Source of the DNA: Cutibacterium modestum
GTDB lineage: Bacteria; Actinomycetota; Actinomycetes; Propionibacteriales; Propionibacteriaceae
NCBI RefSeq assembly: GCF_008326345.1
Contig: NZ_BJEN01000001.1
Span: 186,001-250,000 of the forward strand
Direction of reading: 5' to 3'
DNA: 64,000 nucleotides
Shown piece after piece: positions 54,601-64,000 of this stretch. Numbering within the stretch: the stretch's first letter is position 1; the number at the start of each line of letters is the position of its first letter. Both the position numbers and the translations under genes were made by a program. Below the pieces are notes generated by a model. That model was not told the DNA's origin, did no database searches, and saw only the letters and a program-made list of their open reading frames with translations.

Positions 54601-56421
54601 TCACTTCTTGGACTTGTCTGCCTCTTCATTCGAGGTTTGACCGCTGGAAGGCTTCTTCGGCCTAGCATCCACACCAGCTTCGCGCCGCTGCGCCGGGGAA
54701 ATTGGCGCAGGGGCGGCCGTCAGCGGGTCGTAGCCATTACCAGTCTTCGGGAAGGCAATGACGTCGCGGATGGTCTCGAAGCCTCCCAGCAGCATGACTA
54801 GACGATCCAGGCCGAAAGCGATGCCGCCGTGGGGCGGGGCGCCAAACTTGAAAGCATCCAGGAGGAAGCCGAACTTTTTCTGCGCCTCCTCGGGGCCAAT
54901 CCCCATGACGTTGAAGACCCGCTCCTGGATGTCGCGACGATGGATACGGATAGATCCGCCGCCTACCTCGTTGCCGTTGACGACGAAGTCATAAGCGTGC
55001 GCCAAAGCTGAACCCGGATCGGTGTCGAAGGTATCCAGGCAGTCCGGGGTTGGGCTGGTGAAGGCGTGGTGGACGGCAGTCCAAGCGCCGGCCCCAACGG
55101 CGACGTCGCCGGAAGCTTCGGCTTCTTTGGTGGGCTTAAACAACGGAGCGTCAACAACCCAACAGAAGGCCCAGTCAGCCGGATTGAAAAGTTCGCAACG
55201 ACGGCCGATCTCCAGACGGGCGGCACCGAGTAGCTCCTGGGAGGAGGTTTTCGGTCCCGCAGCAAAGAAGATGGCATCGCCAGGCTTAGCGCCGACCACT
55301 TCAGCGATCCCCGCCTTCTCCTCATCAGAGATGTTCTTGGCAACCGGACCGCCAGGCACACCTTCGTCAGAGACCGTGATATAGGCTAAACCCTTGGCGC
55401 CGTGGGTGCGCGCCCACTCCTGCCAGGCATCGAACTGACGACGTGGCAAGGAGGCTCCACCGGGCATCACGACCGCACCGACATACGGAGCTTGAAAAAC
55501 CCGGAACGGAGTGTTGGCAAAAAAGTCGGTGACCTCGATGATCTCGTTGCTGAAGCGTAGATCGGGCTTGTCAGAGCCGTATCGATCCATGGCCTCATGC
55601 CAGGTGATGCGAGGTATTGGCGTCGGCATGTCGACGCCAATGATCTTCCAGCAGGCTGCCATGGTCTCTTCGGCCAGCGCAATGACATCGTCCTGGTCAA
55701 CGAAGCTCATCTCAATGTCAAGCTGGGTGAACTCAGGCTGACGATCGGCACGGAAGTCCTCGTCACGGTAGCAACGAGCGATCTGGTAATAGCGCTCCAT
55801 GCCCGAGACCATGAGCAACTGTTTAAACAGCTGAGGGCTCTGCGGCAGGGCATACCAACAACCCGGGGCCAGACGAGCCGGAACCAGAAAGTCACGGGCA
55901 CCCTCAGGGGTGGACCGAGTCAAGGTCGGGGTCTCGATGTCGTAAAAATTGTGACGGTCTAGCACTTCACGAATAGCGTGGGTCACTTGTGAACGCAGCA
56001 CCAGAGCCTCATGCTGACGCGGACGGCGCAGGTCGAGATAGCGATACTTCAGACGGGCGTCTTCGCCAACGCTGACGTGCTCGTCGATCTGGAATGGCAG
56101 CGGTGCCGAGGGGTTGAGCACCTCAAGCTCGGAGATGGCGACCTCAATCTCACCAGTGGGTAGGTTCGGGTTGGCATTACCTTCTGGACGGGCCTCGACG
56201 AGACCGGTCAACTTGATGCAGTACTCGTTACGCAAGTCATGGGCACCCGAGGATTCCAGAATCTCGTCGCGGATGACTACTTGAGCTAGACCTGAGGCGT
56301 CGCGAAGATCGATGAAGGCGACGCCGCCGTGGTCACGCCGGTGCCCAACCCATCCGGCAAGAGTCACCACCTTGCCGATGTCGCTGGCTCGTAAGGTTCC
56401 TGCGTCATGGGTTCGCAGCAC
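54601..56421 (-). CDS. aspS: Aspartyl-tRNA synthetase
   Basis: Class IIb synthetase of 606 residues. The N-terminal OB-fold anticodon domain ([23 protein letters not shown]) is followed by motif 2 ([19 protein letters not shown]) and motif 3 ([15 protein letters not shown]). The bacterial GAD insertion lies between. The C-terminal tail is Lys-rich. Most Actinobacteria use a non-discriminating AspRS with GatCAB; this cannot be settled by eye. Start ATG 56421. Confidence 0.97.
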   Translation of the reverse strand: MLRTHDAGTLRASDIGKVVTLAGWVGHRRDHGGVAFIDLRDASGLAQVVIRDEILESSGAHDLRNEYCIKLTGLVEARPEGNANPNLPTGEIEVAISELEVLNPSAPLPFQIDEHVSVGEDARLKYRYLDLRRPRQHEALVLRSQVTHAIREVLDRHNFYDIETPTLTRSTPEGARDFLVPARLAPGCWYALPQSPQLFKQLLMVSGMERYYQIARCYRDEDFRADRQPEFTQLDIEMSFVDQDDVIALAEETMAACWKIIGVDMPTPIPRITWHEAMDRYGSDKPDLRFSNEIIEVTDFFANTPFRVFQAPYVGAVVMPGGASLPRRQFDAWQEWARTHGAKGLAYITVSDEGVPGGPVAKNISDEEKAGIAEVVGAKPGDAIFFAAGPKTSSQELLGAARLEIGRRCELFNPADWAFCWVVDAPLFKPTKEAEASGDVAVGAGAWTAVHHAFTSPTPDCLDTFDTDPGSALAHAYDFVVNGNEVGGGSIRIHRRDIQERVFNVMGIGPEEAQKKFGFLLDAFKFGAPPHGGIAFGLDRLVMLLGGFETIRDVIAFPKTGNGYDPLTAAPAPISPAQRREAGVDARPKKPSSGQTSNEEADKSKK

Positions 56422-56568
56422 GTTTCATCCTTCCGTTGTTGCAGGCCACGCATAGACGGTACGGGCCGCAAGACAGCATACCGGCGGGCTATGGCCATCG
56501 TCATCCACGCCCGAAACGGATGCCCGCGAGGGGATGCTTCGAACACCCCGTTCGTTTATTGGTTCGGA

Positions 56569-57639
56569 TCAGACTTGAATCTCGGGGAACCACTCCTCGA
56601 TCTGCTTACGCATGGCCTCATTGCCGCCGGAACGCTTGTTGTGCTCGAGAATCCAGTCGCGGATTGACCCGCCGGCGAGCTCATTAATGGTGTTACGCGC
56701 AGTCTGCGGGTCGTTGAGGACTCCCTTAAGCATCGAGACCGCTTCCTCGCTAGTGCGGTAAAAGTATGGATAATCCTCAGGAACCGTCTTATGCGCCCAG
56801 GGGGCATCCGGGAAGACGCCGATAGCATCGGCGACGAGAGCCTCAAGATACTCGAAGCCATAGGCCTCGTTCTTCGCTGTGGCTAGGAAAGCCGTCATGC
56901 GTGCGAGGGACTCCCAGTACTCCTCGCGTTGACCGAAAAGGGGGCCGACCGAAGCCCATTTTGGCGACGACATCTTCATCGCCATAACGCTAGCGAGATC
57001 GCGCTGGCTCAGACGGGCCTCCATCCTCACGTCCATATCCGCGGCGACACGAGTCATAACATCGAGGAATAGCTTCGGGCGTTTGGCTTCAGTAAGATGA
57101 ATTGCCGGGTAGAGAACCGTCGGGACGTCGGGATCGACGTGCTCGCGGACGAGGTCATCGCGAATACCAGGCTGAATCCAGGCGACCCGGGCCTGGTGAG
57201 CCAACGGGGAGATCGTCCACCGGCGAACCAGCTCGGTCACCTCGCCAGCAGTGCGCTCACCGGAGCACAGGGTGGGGAAGAGAGCATAAGCGAGCCCCAT
57301 AGCCGCGAAGTTCACTTTGTGGTGGTAGTGGGATGGAGGTAGCCACTGGAGGTTGAGGATCTTGGGCTCGGCACCCTCGCGGTGCATGGTCTGGAAAACG
57401 CCAACTGAATCGATGATATCGAGGTTGATGACGAGGGTTTCGAGCGGCTCGAGGCTGGTCAGCTTTTTGGCCTCAAATCCATCACACTGACGATCTTCGT
57501 AATTAACGACGACTGCCCCCGGGTACATAGTCAGAAGCTGCTCGACGAGGGCGGTTCCGCCCCCTCGCCCAACAAGTCGACCTTGGTCGTCGACGATGGG
57601 GCCGTCATCGAGAAAACCCATCTTGATTGCGATGGTCAT
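56569..57639 (-). CDS. Putative glycosyltransferase (GT-B fold)
   Basis: A 356-residue protein. Near the C-terminus, FLATAKNEAYGFEYLEALVADAIGVFPD looks like the donor-binding E-x7-E block of GT4-type enzymes (Glu in KNEAYGF and the following EALV). The N-terminal half (FLDDGPIVDDQGRLVGRGGGTALVEQLL) and VPTVLYPAIHLTEAKRPKLFLDVM would fit the two Rossmann halves. Start ATG 57639 follows GGGAGATTACCT. Donor and acceptor are unknown, and no cell-wall or exopolysaccharide genes are adjacent. Moderately sure of the superfamily only. Confidence 0.6.
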   Translation of the reverse strand: MTIAIKMGFLDDGPIVDDQGRLVGRGGGTALVEQLLTMYPGAVVVNYEDRQCDGFEAKKLTSLEPLETLVINLDIIDSVGVFQTMHREGAEPKILNLQWLPPSHYHHKVNFAAMGLAYALFPTLCSGERTAGEVTELVRRWTISPLAHQARVAWIQPGIRDDLVREHVDPDVPTVLYPAIHLTEAKRPKLFLDVMTRVAADMDVRMEARLSQRDLASVMAMKMSSPKWASVGPLFGQREEYWESLARMTAFLATAKNEAYGFEYLEALVADAIGVFPDAPWAHKTVPEDYPYFYRTSEEAVSMLKGVLNDPQTARNTINELAGGSIRDWILEHNKRSGGNEAMRKQIEEWFPEIQV

Positions 57640-57761
57640 AGGTAATCTCCCGTTATCCGTGGGCGTGAGGCGCGGCCATGCGCCAAGCTTGTGACTGCGA
57701 CTCTATCGCTAGCCGTAGCACTGCGGTAAGCGAACTGAATCTCTCCTGTGGCGAAAAAGTG

Positions 57762-58406
57762 CTAACCGTCGGCGGTCGGTCCCGTCAGGGTGCTCTGCAG
57801 GGCAGGCCCTTCCCGGGCGATGAGCTCCGTCGCCGGAAGATCCGCCAGAGATTGCAGCCCCACGACGTAGCGAGCCGTGAAAATCCCCAGCAATTGCGAA
57901 AGTCCAAGAGAGGCCCGTACCCCTGCTTCTGCGACGCCGAATCGAGGAACGAGTAGTTCGACGACTGGGGCCAAAATTTCCTCGGTGTAAAACCGACGCA
58001 GCATGTCGAAGGCGTCGGGCTGGGTAAGAAGTGCCTGCACCACACCTTGCATCTGTGGATCTGGTCCGCCTAAGCCAAGGTGGCCATCCCAGGCATCGAT
58101 GAACGCCTTCACCAAGGCATCCCCTAGATGATTGGGGTCGGTTCGCGAACACACCTCTGCGATGATTCGGTGCGGACCATTAGGCAAGGACATCGCCTCG
58201 TTGTAGAGGGATTGTTTAGAGCCGAAGTAGTAACTCACCAGCGAGGTGTCCACCCCAGCCTCGCGAGCTATGGCCCTCAGGCTCACTGACTGGAAGTCAC
58301 CGGCCAGAAAAAGGGACCGGGCCGCAGTCAAGATTGCGGCCCTCGCAGCCCCAGCCTCACCACGCGGACCACGGCGAGACGATTGTGCGCACTGTGACTG
58401 AGACAT
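57762..58406 (-). CDS. TetR family regulator divergent from the giant activase gene
   Basis: A 214-residue TetR-type protein. The helix-turn-helix is ARAAILTAARSLFLAGDFQSVSL, then RAIAREAGVDTSLVSYYFGSKQSLYNEAM. The C-terminal ligand domain resembles the TetR_C_17/PsrA-like type (LGDALVKAFIDAWDGHL, FTARYVVGLQSLADLP). ATG 58406 has GGGGAG about 12 bases upstream. Only 84 bp separate it from the divergent 1478-residue gene, so control of that gene is a reasonable inference. No palindrome as clear as the 19176 one was found in the gap. Confidence 0.88.
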   Translation of the reverse strand: MSQSQCAQSSRRGPRGEAGAARAAILTAARSLFLAGDFQSVSLRAIAREAGVDTSLVSYYFGSKQSLYNEAMSLPNGPHRIIAEVCSRTDPNHLGDALVKAFIDAWDGHLGLGGPDPQMQGVVQALLTQPDAFDMLRRFYTEEILAPVVELLVPRFGVAEAGVRASLGLSQLLGIFTARYVVGLQSLADLPATELIAREGPALQSTLTGPTADG

Positions 58407-58490
58407 GCCATGACCGTACTCCCCAAGACTTCGGCTGAGAAAGAGGCCCCTCCCGCTGCAACGTGATTTCCACGGTGATGAAATGGGTAC

Positions 58491-61400
58491 ATGGACGCAC
58501 ACAACGGCAATGCGATTCCACTGGACGTGCAGGACCTTCGGATGGGTCTTGACGTCGGATCAACGACGATCAAGGCCGTTATCCTTGACCCCGACGAGAA
58601 CATCCTCTTCGAAGACTACAGACGCCACCACGCCGATATCACCGGCGCTATGGCATCTTTGCTCGGAGACGCCTCCGATGCCCTTCCTGGCGCAAAAGTG
58701 CGCGCGACCGTTACCGGATCGGCAGGATTGGGCACTGCCGAGGCGCTGGACCTTACCTTCATACAGGAGGTCATGGCTGAGACAGCCGCCGTTCAGCACT
58801 GGAATCCCGACGCCGACGTGCTTCTCGAACTCGGTGGTGAAGACGCCAAGATCACCTACCTCAAGCCGGTCCCCGAGCAGCGCATGAATGGTTCGTGTGC
58901 GGGGGGTACCGGTGTCTTCATCGACCAGATGGCTACCTTGCTGCACACCGACGCTCCCGGTCTCAATAACCTTGCATCCCGTGCCGAGACCATCCATCCC
59001 ATTGCCTCGCGCTGTGGTGTTTTTGCCAAGTCCGACCTCCAACCCCTCATCAATGAGGGGGCCCGTCACGAGGACCTAGCCGCTTCGGTCTTACAGGCTG
59101 TCGCCACCCAGTGCATTGCCGGCCTGGCGTGTGGCCGTCCCATTCGAGGTAAGGTCATCTTCCTTGGTGGCCCGCTTCACTTCATGCCAAGCTTGCGAGA
59201 CGCTTTCTCGCGAGTCCTCGAAGGTAAGAAGGTTGACGGGTACATCACTCCGGAACGTGCCCAGCTGTACGTGGCTATGGGTGCGGCCTTAACGTCAACG
59301 TCTGAGCCGATAGTTCTTGCGGAAACCGCGAAACGTTCACGACACGCTCGTACCCAAAATGGAATTTCCCAGTCCATGCCGCCGCTGTTCCGCACCAAGG
59401 AGGAATTAGCCGAATTTAATCAGCGGCATTCTCACGCCAAACTGCCACGCCTACCTTTACATGACGCTCGCGGGAACCTTTTCTTGGGTATTGACGCCGG
59501 ATCAACGACAATCAAGTCAGTCCTCCTCGACGAGTCCCTCAACATCGTCGCTTCCCATTACGCCTCTAATGAGGGTGACCCGGTGAGCGCAGCGGTACAG
59601 ATCCTCGCCGACCTTTACGACACCATGCCGGCGGAAACCACTATCGCCCGTACCTGTACCACTGGGTACGGTGAGGGGCTTGTCAAGGCCGCACTGGGCG
59701 CCGAGGATGGCGAAGTCGAAACCATGGCACATTACCGAGCCGCCGACCATCTACTTCCCGGAGTGACCGCCATCATCGACGTTGGTGGCCAGGACATGAA
59801 GTATTTGCGCGTCGTCGATCAGGTCATCGACTCGATCTCTGTTAATGAGGCATGTTCGTCAGGGTGTGGGTCCTTCCTGCAGACCTTTGCTGCCGGCATG
59901 GATACCGATATCGAATCATTCGCGTCTATGAGCCTGCTCGCTCAGCATCCGGTAGATTTGGGTAGTCGCTGCACCGTCTTTATGAACTCGTCAGTTAAGC
60001 AAGCACAAAAGGAGGGCGCCTCCCCCGCTGATATTGCTGCCGGATTGTCCTACTCGGTAGTTCGCAATGCCTTGTACAAGGTCATCAAGCTCACCGATCC
60101 TGCACAGCTGGGGGATAAGGTCGTCGTCCAGGGTGGAACCTTCCTTAACGACGCCGTTCTGCGGGCCTTCGAAAAGCTCACCGGTCGCGAGGTCGTCCGT
60201 CCCGCCGAGGCCGGCCTTATGGGAGCGTACGGGGCAGCCCTGACGGCTCACGCCCGGTTCCATGCCGGGGAGCCCACCACCTCCGACGGCTTACGGGAGC
60301 GTGCCGAGCTCGATGGTTTCGCCGTCGAGACCCACCGTGACGACTGCACCCTGTGTCAAAACCACTGCCAGCGCACCATCGCCACCTTTTCCGATGGTCG
60401 CGTCTTTGTTTCGGGCAACCGTTGCGATCGTGGCGCCGAGGTCAATAATCGCAAGATGGCCAGGCTTCCCAAGCCCGAGCTGCCCAACGTATTCGAAGCC
60501 AAGTACAAGAGGCTTTTTGGATACCGGCGCTTGCCGGTAAAGAAGGCGTTCCGTGGCGACTTGGGCCTGCCCCGCGCCCTGAACATGTACGAAAATTACC
60601 CGTTCTGGTTCACGACTCTGTCGGCACTCGGGTACCGCGTCATGATCTCGGGACGTTCTTCCCACGCCCTGTTCGAAAAGGGCATGGAATCAATTGCCAG
60701 CGAGAATATTTGCTATCCCGCCAAACTCAACAATGGTCACGTCGAGGACCTTGTCCAGCGCGGGGTGAAGCGGATTTTTGACCCCTGTATCCGATTTGAG
60801 CAGGTCAGCGTGGCCGACGCTGACGCGCACTTCAACTGTCCGGTAGTTGCCTCATACCCCGAGGTCATTAGGGCCAACGTCGAAAGCCTACGAGACGAAA
60901 ACGTCGAGCTCATCTCGCCCTTCCTCTCACTAGCTGACCCTGCCAAGCTCGCCGAGCGGCTGGCCGAGATCTTCGCTAACGATGGTGTCACTGTCGACGA
61001 AGCCCGCCAAGCCATTGCCAAAGGTCTGGAAGAAGATAAGGCCTTCCATGACGATATCCGGAAGATGGGGGAAGATGCCTTAGCCTATATGGCCGAGCAT
61101 AAGGTCCCCGGAATTGTCCTGGCGGGACGTCCCTACCATGTCGATCCGGAGATTCATCACGGGATTCCCGAGATGGTGAATTCCTTGGGGATGGCAGTGC
61201 TTACTGAGGACTCGGTTGCCCATCTGGGAGCCAGTCTGCTGGAACGTCCGCTGCGCGTGCGTGACCAGTGGATGTTCCACTCCCGCCTCTACCAAGCAGC
61301 TGCTTTCGTCGGAGCCCGTCCCGACCTTGAGTTGGTTCAACTGAATTCATTCGGCTGTGGCCTCGATGCCATTACGACTGACCAGGTGCGCGAGATCCTG

Positions 61401-62927
61401 GTTGCTCGCGACCGTATTTACACCACCCTCAAGATTGACGAGGTATCCAACCTGGGAGCGGCTCGCATTCGGATGCGCTCATTGCAGGCCGCGTCGAAGG
61501 AAAGAGCCAGCCACAACCGCAAACTGGCCACGCATCCGCTGTCGGATGACCGAGTGCCTTTTACCAAGGAGATGAAAGCTACCCACACCATTTTGGTGCC
61601 TCAGCTGGCCCCTTATCAGACCTCCGTCGCTGAGGCTGCTCTGCGGGCCTCGGGTTATCAGGTCGAGGTGTTGAAGCAGGCTTCCCGGGAGAACATTGAT
61701 TACGGCCTGTCGGTGGTCAACAATGATGCGTGTTTCCCGGCCATCGTCGTCATTGGGCAGCTCGTGTCGGCATTGAAGTCCGGCGGGTACGACCTTGACC
61801 ACACCACTCTCCTCCTCACTCAGACCGGTGGTATGTGCCGGGCTACCAACTACATAGGTCTACTACGCAAGGCTCTCAAGGAGGCTGGGTTCGGCAATAT
61901 CCCGGTCATCGCAGCCTCCCTGCAGGGTGTCGAGGACAATCCGGGTTTTTCCTTGACTGCTCCCCTTATCCACCGCATGGTGCAGGCCATTACCATCGGA
62001 GACCTGCTGCAGAAGGTGCATCTTCGTACCCGTCCTTACGAGGTGGTTCCGGGATCCGCCGACGAACTCATGCACCGTTGGACGACCATTGCTCGCGAGC
62101 ATTTTTTGGACAGTGGGCATTCCACAACCTGGGGACGCCGTACGACTTACAAGGCCATGATCAATGGCATCGTTGACGATTTCGAACGCCTCGACTTGGT
62201 CGATGGACCGCGTCGGCCGCGAGTCGGTGTGCTCGGCGAGATCTTGGTGCAGTTCCATCCCGACGCCAACAACCACATCGTCGAGACCATCGAGTCTGAG
62301 GGCTGTGAGGCTGTGCTGCCGGGCCTGATGTGGTTCGTCTACAACTGCTTGTCTGCTGGCGACTATAACTACAAGACCTTCGGCACCGACAGGTGGGGCC
62401 GTCACGTCAAAAAGGCTTTCCGGGGGCTGCTCATGCAGTATCAGAAGCCGGTTACCGCAGCATTGCGCAAGTCCACTCGGTTCGAGGTCCCTACCCCGAT
62501 TACCGAACTCATGGCGGATGCCCAGCGCATTGTTCAGCTCGGTAACCAGGCTGGTGAGGGTTGGTATCTCGTCGGTGAGATGGTTGACATGGTCCGTGAG
62601 GGGGTACCGAATATCGCTGTTGTGCAGCCCTTTGCGTGCCTACCCAACCACGTCACCGGCCGTGGCATCTTCCGCGAGATCCGCCGTCAGTTCCCGGAGG
62701 TCAACGTGGTGTCTGTCGATTATGACCCGGGGGCCTCCCAGGTGAACCAGCTCAACCGCATCAAGTTGATGGCTGCTACCGCGCGGGACCGCAATGTTGC
62801 CGAGGAACTTGGCGCTAACCAGGCGGTGCGCCCGGAACCGGACCAGGAGATTCCGACCTCACCGCAAACAGCGTCGCGCCCAAATCTCAATGGTACGCCG
62901 GTTATGGAGCTGTCTGTGCGCTTGTGA
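58491..62927 (+). CDS. Giant 2-hydroxyacyl-CoA dehydratase activase-type iron-sulfur protein
   Basis: A single 1478-residue protein joining two BcrAD/BadFG activase domains to DUF2229 and HgdB/D-like regions. Activase 1 has GLDVGSTTIK (residues 19-28) with cluster Cys at about 136 (NGSCAGGTG) and 175 (ASRCGVF). Activase 2 has GIDAGSTTIK (residues 333-342) with Cys at about 455/459 (NEACSSGCGSF) and 494 (GSRCTVF). A CTLCQNHC motif sits near 619-626. The C-terminal half has many conserved Cys blocks (ENICYPAKLNNGH, FDPCIRF, SFGCGLDAITTDQ, NNDACFPA, GGMCRATNY, PFACLPNHVTGRG). Such proteins use ATP to drive low-potential electrons onto a double-cubane or related cluster; the substrate is unknown. 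Typical of strict anaerobes. Confidence 0.9.
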   Translation: MDAHNGNAIPLDVQDLRMGLDVGSTTIKAVILDPDENILFEDYRRHHADITGAMASLLGDASDALPGAKVRATVTGSAGLGTAEALDLTFIQEVMAETAAVQHWNPDADVLLELGGEDAKITYLKPVPEQRMNGSCAGGTGVFIDQMATLLHTDAPGLNNLASRAETIHPIASRCGVFAKSDLQPLINEGARHEDLAASVLQAVATQCIAGLACGRPIRGKVIFLGGPLHFMPSLRDAFSRVLEGKKVDGYITPERAQLYVAMGAALTSTSEPIVLAETAKRSRHARTQNGISQSMPPLFRTKEELAEFNQRHSHAKLPRLPLHDARGNLFLGIDAGSTTIKSVLLDESLNIVASHYASNEGDPVSAAVQILADLYDTMPAETTIARTCTTGYGEGLVKAALGAEDGEVETMAHYRAADHLLPGVTAIIDVGGQDMKYLRVVDQVIDSISVNEACSSGCGSFLQTFAAGMDTDIESFASMSLLAQHPVDLGSRCTVFMNSSVKQAQKEGASPADIAAGLSYSVVRNALYKVIKLTDPAQLGDKVVVQGGTFLNDAVLRAFEKLTGREVVRPAEAGLMGAYGAALTAHARFHAGEPTTSDGLRERAELDGFAVETHRDDCTLCQNHCQRTIATFSDGRVFVSGNRCDRGAEVNNRKMARLPKPELPNVFEAKYKRLFGYRRLPVKKAFRGDLGLPRALNMYENYPFWFTTLSALGYRVMISGRSSHALFEKGMESIASENICYPAKLNNGHVEDLVQRGVKRIFDPCIRFEQVSVADADAHFNCPVVASYPEVIRANVESLRDENVELISPFLSLADPAKLAERLAEIFANDGVTVDEARQAIAKGLEEDKAFHDDIRKMGEDALAYMAEHKVPGIVLAGRPYHVDPEIHHGIPEMVNSLGMAVLTEDSVAHLGASLLERPLRVRDQWMFHSRLYQAAAFVGARPDLELVQLNSFGCGLDAITTDQVREILVARDRIYTTLKIDEVSNLGAARIRMRSLQAASKERASHNRKLATHPLSDDRVPFTKEMKATHTILVPQLAPYQTSVAEAALRASGYQVEVLKQASRENIDYGLSVVNNDACFPAIVVIGQLVSALKSGGYDLDHTTLLLTQTGGMCRATNYIGLLRKALKEAGFGNIPVIAASLQGVEDNPGFSLTAPLIHRMVQAITIGDLLQKVHLRTRPYEVVPGSADELMHRWTTIAREHFLDSGHSTTWGRRTTYKAMINGIVDDFERLDLVDGPRRPRVGVLGEILVQFHPDANNHIVETIESEGCEAVLPGLMWFVYNCLSAGDYNYKTFGTDRWGRHVKKAFRGLLMQYQKPVTAALRKSTRFEVPTPITELMADAQRIVQLGNQAGEGWYLVGEMVDMVREGVPNIAVVQPFACLPNHVTGRGIFREIRRQFPEVNVVSVDYDPGASQVNQLNRIKLMAATARDRNVAEELGANQAVRPEPDQEIPTSPQTASRPNLNGTPVMELSVRL

Positions 62928-62960
62928 GGGGCTTTTGAGGGCGGTGATAGTGTCACCGTC

Positions 62961-63524
62961 ATGAAACTGGTTGGCACCCGCCGGCTGCAGACGGATCGCC
63001 TAGTGCTTCGGCGGTTGACGGTTGACGATGCCCAACAGGTGTACGATGACTGGGCCAGTGACCCGGAGGTCACCCGGTTCCTCACGTGGCCCACTCATTC
63101 CAGCGTGGATGTGAGCCGGGCCGTCGTCGGTCCCTGGGTCGATTCCTACGAGGATCCGGGAACCTTCAACTGGGGCATCGAACTGATCGAGGACGGGACT
63201 CTCATCGGCCAGACCTCAGTCGTCAAGGAGGACCTCACCGTCGGACTGGTCAATGTTGGCTACGTCGTCGGACGACGGTGGTGGGGCAAGGGATACTGCA
63301 CCGAGGCGCTGGTCGCAGTGATGAACTACCTCTTCGCCGTCGCGGAGGCCAACAAGGTGGAAGCCAGCCACGATCCGGCCAATGTCGCCTCCGGACGGGT
63401 CATGGAGAAAGCCGGGATGGTGGCCGAGGGACTGCGACGAGCTTCCTGTCTCAGCGGCTCGATGATCCGAGTCCAGCTTTACCACGGCATGCTGCGCAGC
63501 GAATGGGAAGGCCGCCAGTGCTGA
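62961..63524 (+). CDS. GNAT family N-acetyltransferase (RimJ/RimL-like)
   Basis: A 187-residue acetyltransferase. ETDRL-type start (LQTDRLVLRRLTVDDAQQVYDDWASDPEV), acetyl-CoA-binding GYVVGRRWWGKGYCTEAL (the Q/RxxGxG/A motif) and VEASHDPANVASGRVMEKAGM are all present. The substrate, probably a ribosomal or other protein N-terminus or a small amine, cannot be told. It begins 33 bp after the activase gene and overlaps the DUF998 gene start. Confidence 0.88.
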   Translation: MKLVGTRRLQTDRLVLRRLTVDDAQQVYDDWASDPEVTRFLTWPTHSSVDVSRAVVGPWVDSYEDPGTFNWGIELIEDGTLIGQTSVVKEDLTVGLVNVGYVVGRRWWGKGYCTEALVAVMNYLFAVAEANKVEASHDPANVASGRVMEKAGMVAEGLRRASCLSGSMIRVQLYHGMLRSEWEGRQC

Positions 63525-64000
63525 GTCCTGACCGTGAAGCGACGTACCGTCGCTGGCGCGCCGCCCTCCTCATCGTGGCGTCATTGGCGTCCCTGACCTG
63601 GGCCTTCGCGGGCATTCTCAACCCTGCGATGAGCCAGTTGCACGCCTTCGTCTCGGAGTATTCCGCTCGTGACCAACCGTGGCGTTACCTCTTCCAGACC
63701 ACCGACGTCATCATGGGTACCTCCCTGTGCCTGGCAGGCCTGGCCACTCTCGCGTGGGCCGGTCGTCGGCCTCTCGGTCGTCAAGGGTGGTCAGGTGTTG
63801 GGTTCGTCGCCGGCGGGCTCTTCAGCGTCCTTGACGCCTTGGTGACGATGGACTGCTCTCCCACGCGGTCCAAGGCCTGCCTGGCGGCCGAGGAGGCTGG
63901 GCACGTGAGTTGGAGCCATTTCATCCACGTCGGAACCTCGACCATCGTCGTCGTCGGTTTCGCACTTCCGATCTTGCTGCTCAACTCGACCATGACGAGA
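63518..64000 (+). CDS. DUF998 family membrane protein (partial, runs off the window)
   Basis: GTG 63518 overlaps the GNAT stop. The 161 codons inside the window encode membrane segments near residues 17-36 (AALLIVASLASLTWAFAGIL), 70-85 (MGTSLCLAGLATLAWAG) and 95-110, and another at the window edge (IVVVGFALPILLL). The hydrophobic pattern and the HFIHVGTS stretch fit DUF998. Function unknown. The C-terminus lies beyond 64000. Confidence 0.7.
   Translation, partial: MLSPDREATYRRWRAALLIVASLASLTWAFAGILNPAMSQLHAFVSEYSARDQPWRYLFQTTDVIMGTSLCLAGLATLAWAGRRPLGRQGWSGVGFVAGGLFSVLDALVTMDCSPTRSKACLAAEEAGHVSWSHFIHVGTSTIVVVGFALPILLLNSTMTR

Overview
The window reads as chromosome of a propionibacterium, most likely Cutibacterium (C. 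acnes or a close relative). The reasons are the moderately high G+C, the Actinobacteria-only proteins RbpA and MihF (the integration host factor type), an actinobacterial-type PriA, proteasome-family genes beside metH, trmI and a PAC2 gene, and a CAMP-factor gene of the cutaneous propionibacterial type. No phage, insertion sequence, CRISPR array or rRNA was seen. The species call is inference.

Layout. 0-6.2 kb: a frameshifted glycerophosphodiesterase gene, rbpA, then a tight minus-strand operon metX-metW-lrp-lnt-ppm1 with overlapping stops and starts. 6.3-8.4 kb: a CoA-transferase and a Cof-type HAD phosphatase. 8.5-13.6 kb: a 2-deoxyribose operon (deoR-deoC-deoP-deoX-deoK) in decay: regulator, aldolase and permease are each frameshifted, and the aldolase and kinase have also lost short pieces. 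13.6-14.3 kb: an ABC-ATPase relic and tRNA-Pro(GGG). 14.3-17.6 kb: der, cmk, tyrA.

17.6-29.4 kb is the most interesting part. Its outline is that of the actinobacterial proteasome locus (prcA, prcB ... trmI ... metH, PAC2). The segment where pup, dop and the Mpa/ARC ATPase would be expected is instead a divergent TetR / ABC-ATPase / YhgE-Pip / DUF3054 cassette. The prcB product has Arg instead of the catalytic Thr1 and Arg instead of Lys33, so the encoded 20S-like particle should be proteolytically dead, although both subunit genes are intact. trmI is fused to a HAD phosphatase, and metH carries two frame disruptions, one removing a conserved motif.

29.4-42.1 kb: rpe, a secreted CAMP factor, a lipoprotein, and the housekeeping run efp-nusB, mihF-gmk-rpoZ-coaBC-metK-priA-fmt-rsmB. 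42.4-44.6 kb: ppk2 and a CapA-like lipoprotein. 44.6-56.4 kb: aspS, rarA, DUF948, alaS, ruvX, mltG and the shikimate genes aroE, aroC, aroK, aroB. 56.5-64 kb: a putative glycosyltransferase, a TetR regulator divergent from a 1478-residue double activase/dehydratase-like iron-sulfur protein, a GNAT acetyltransferase and the start of a DUF998 membrane protein.

Apart from an unclear ppk2 start, every frame disruption lies in the first 28.5 kb and hits accessory genes, while the housekeeping genes are intact. This points to reductive evolution, though single-base indels in homopolymers should be checked against reads.
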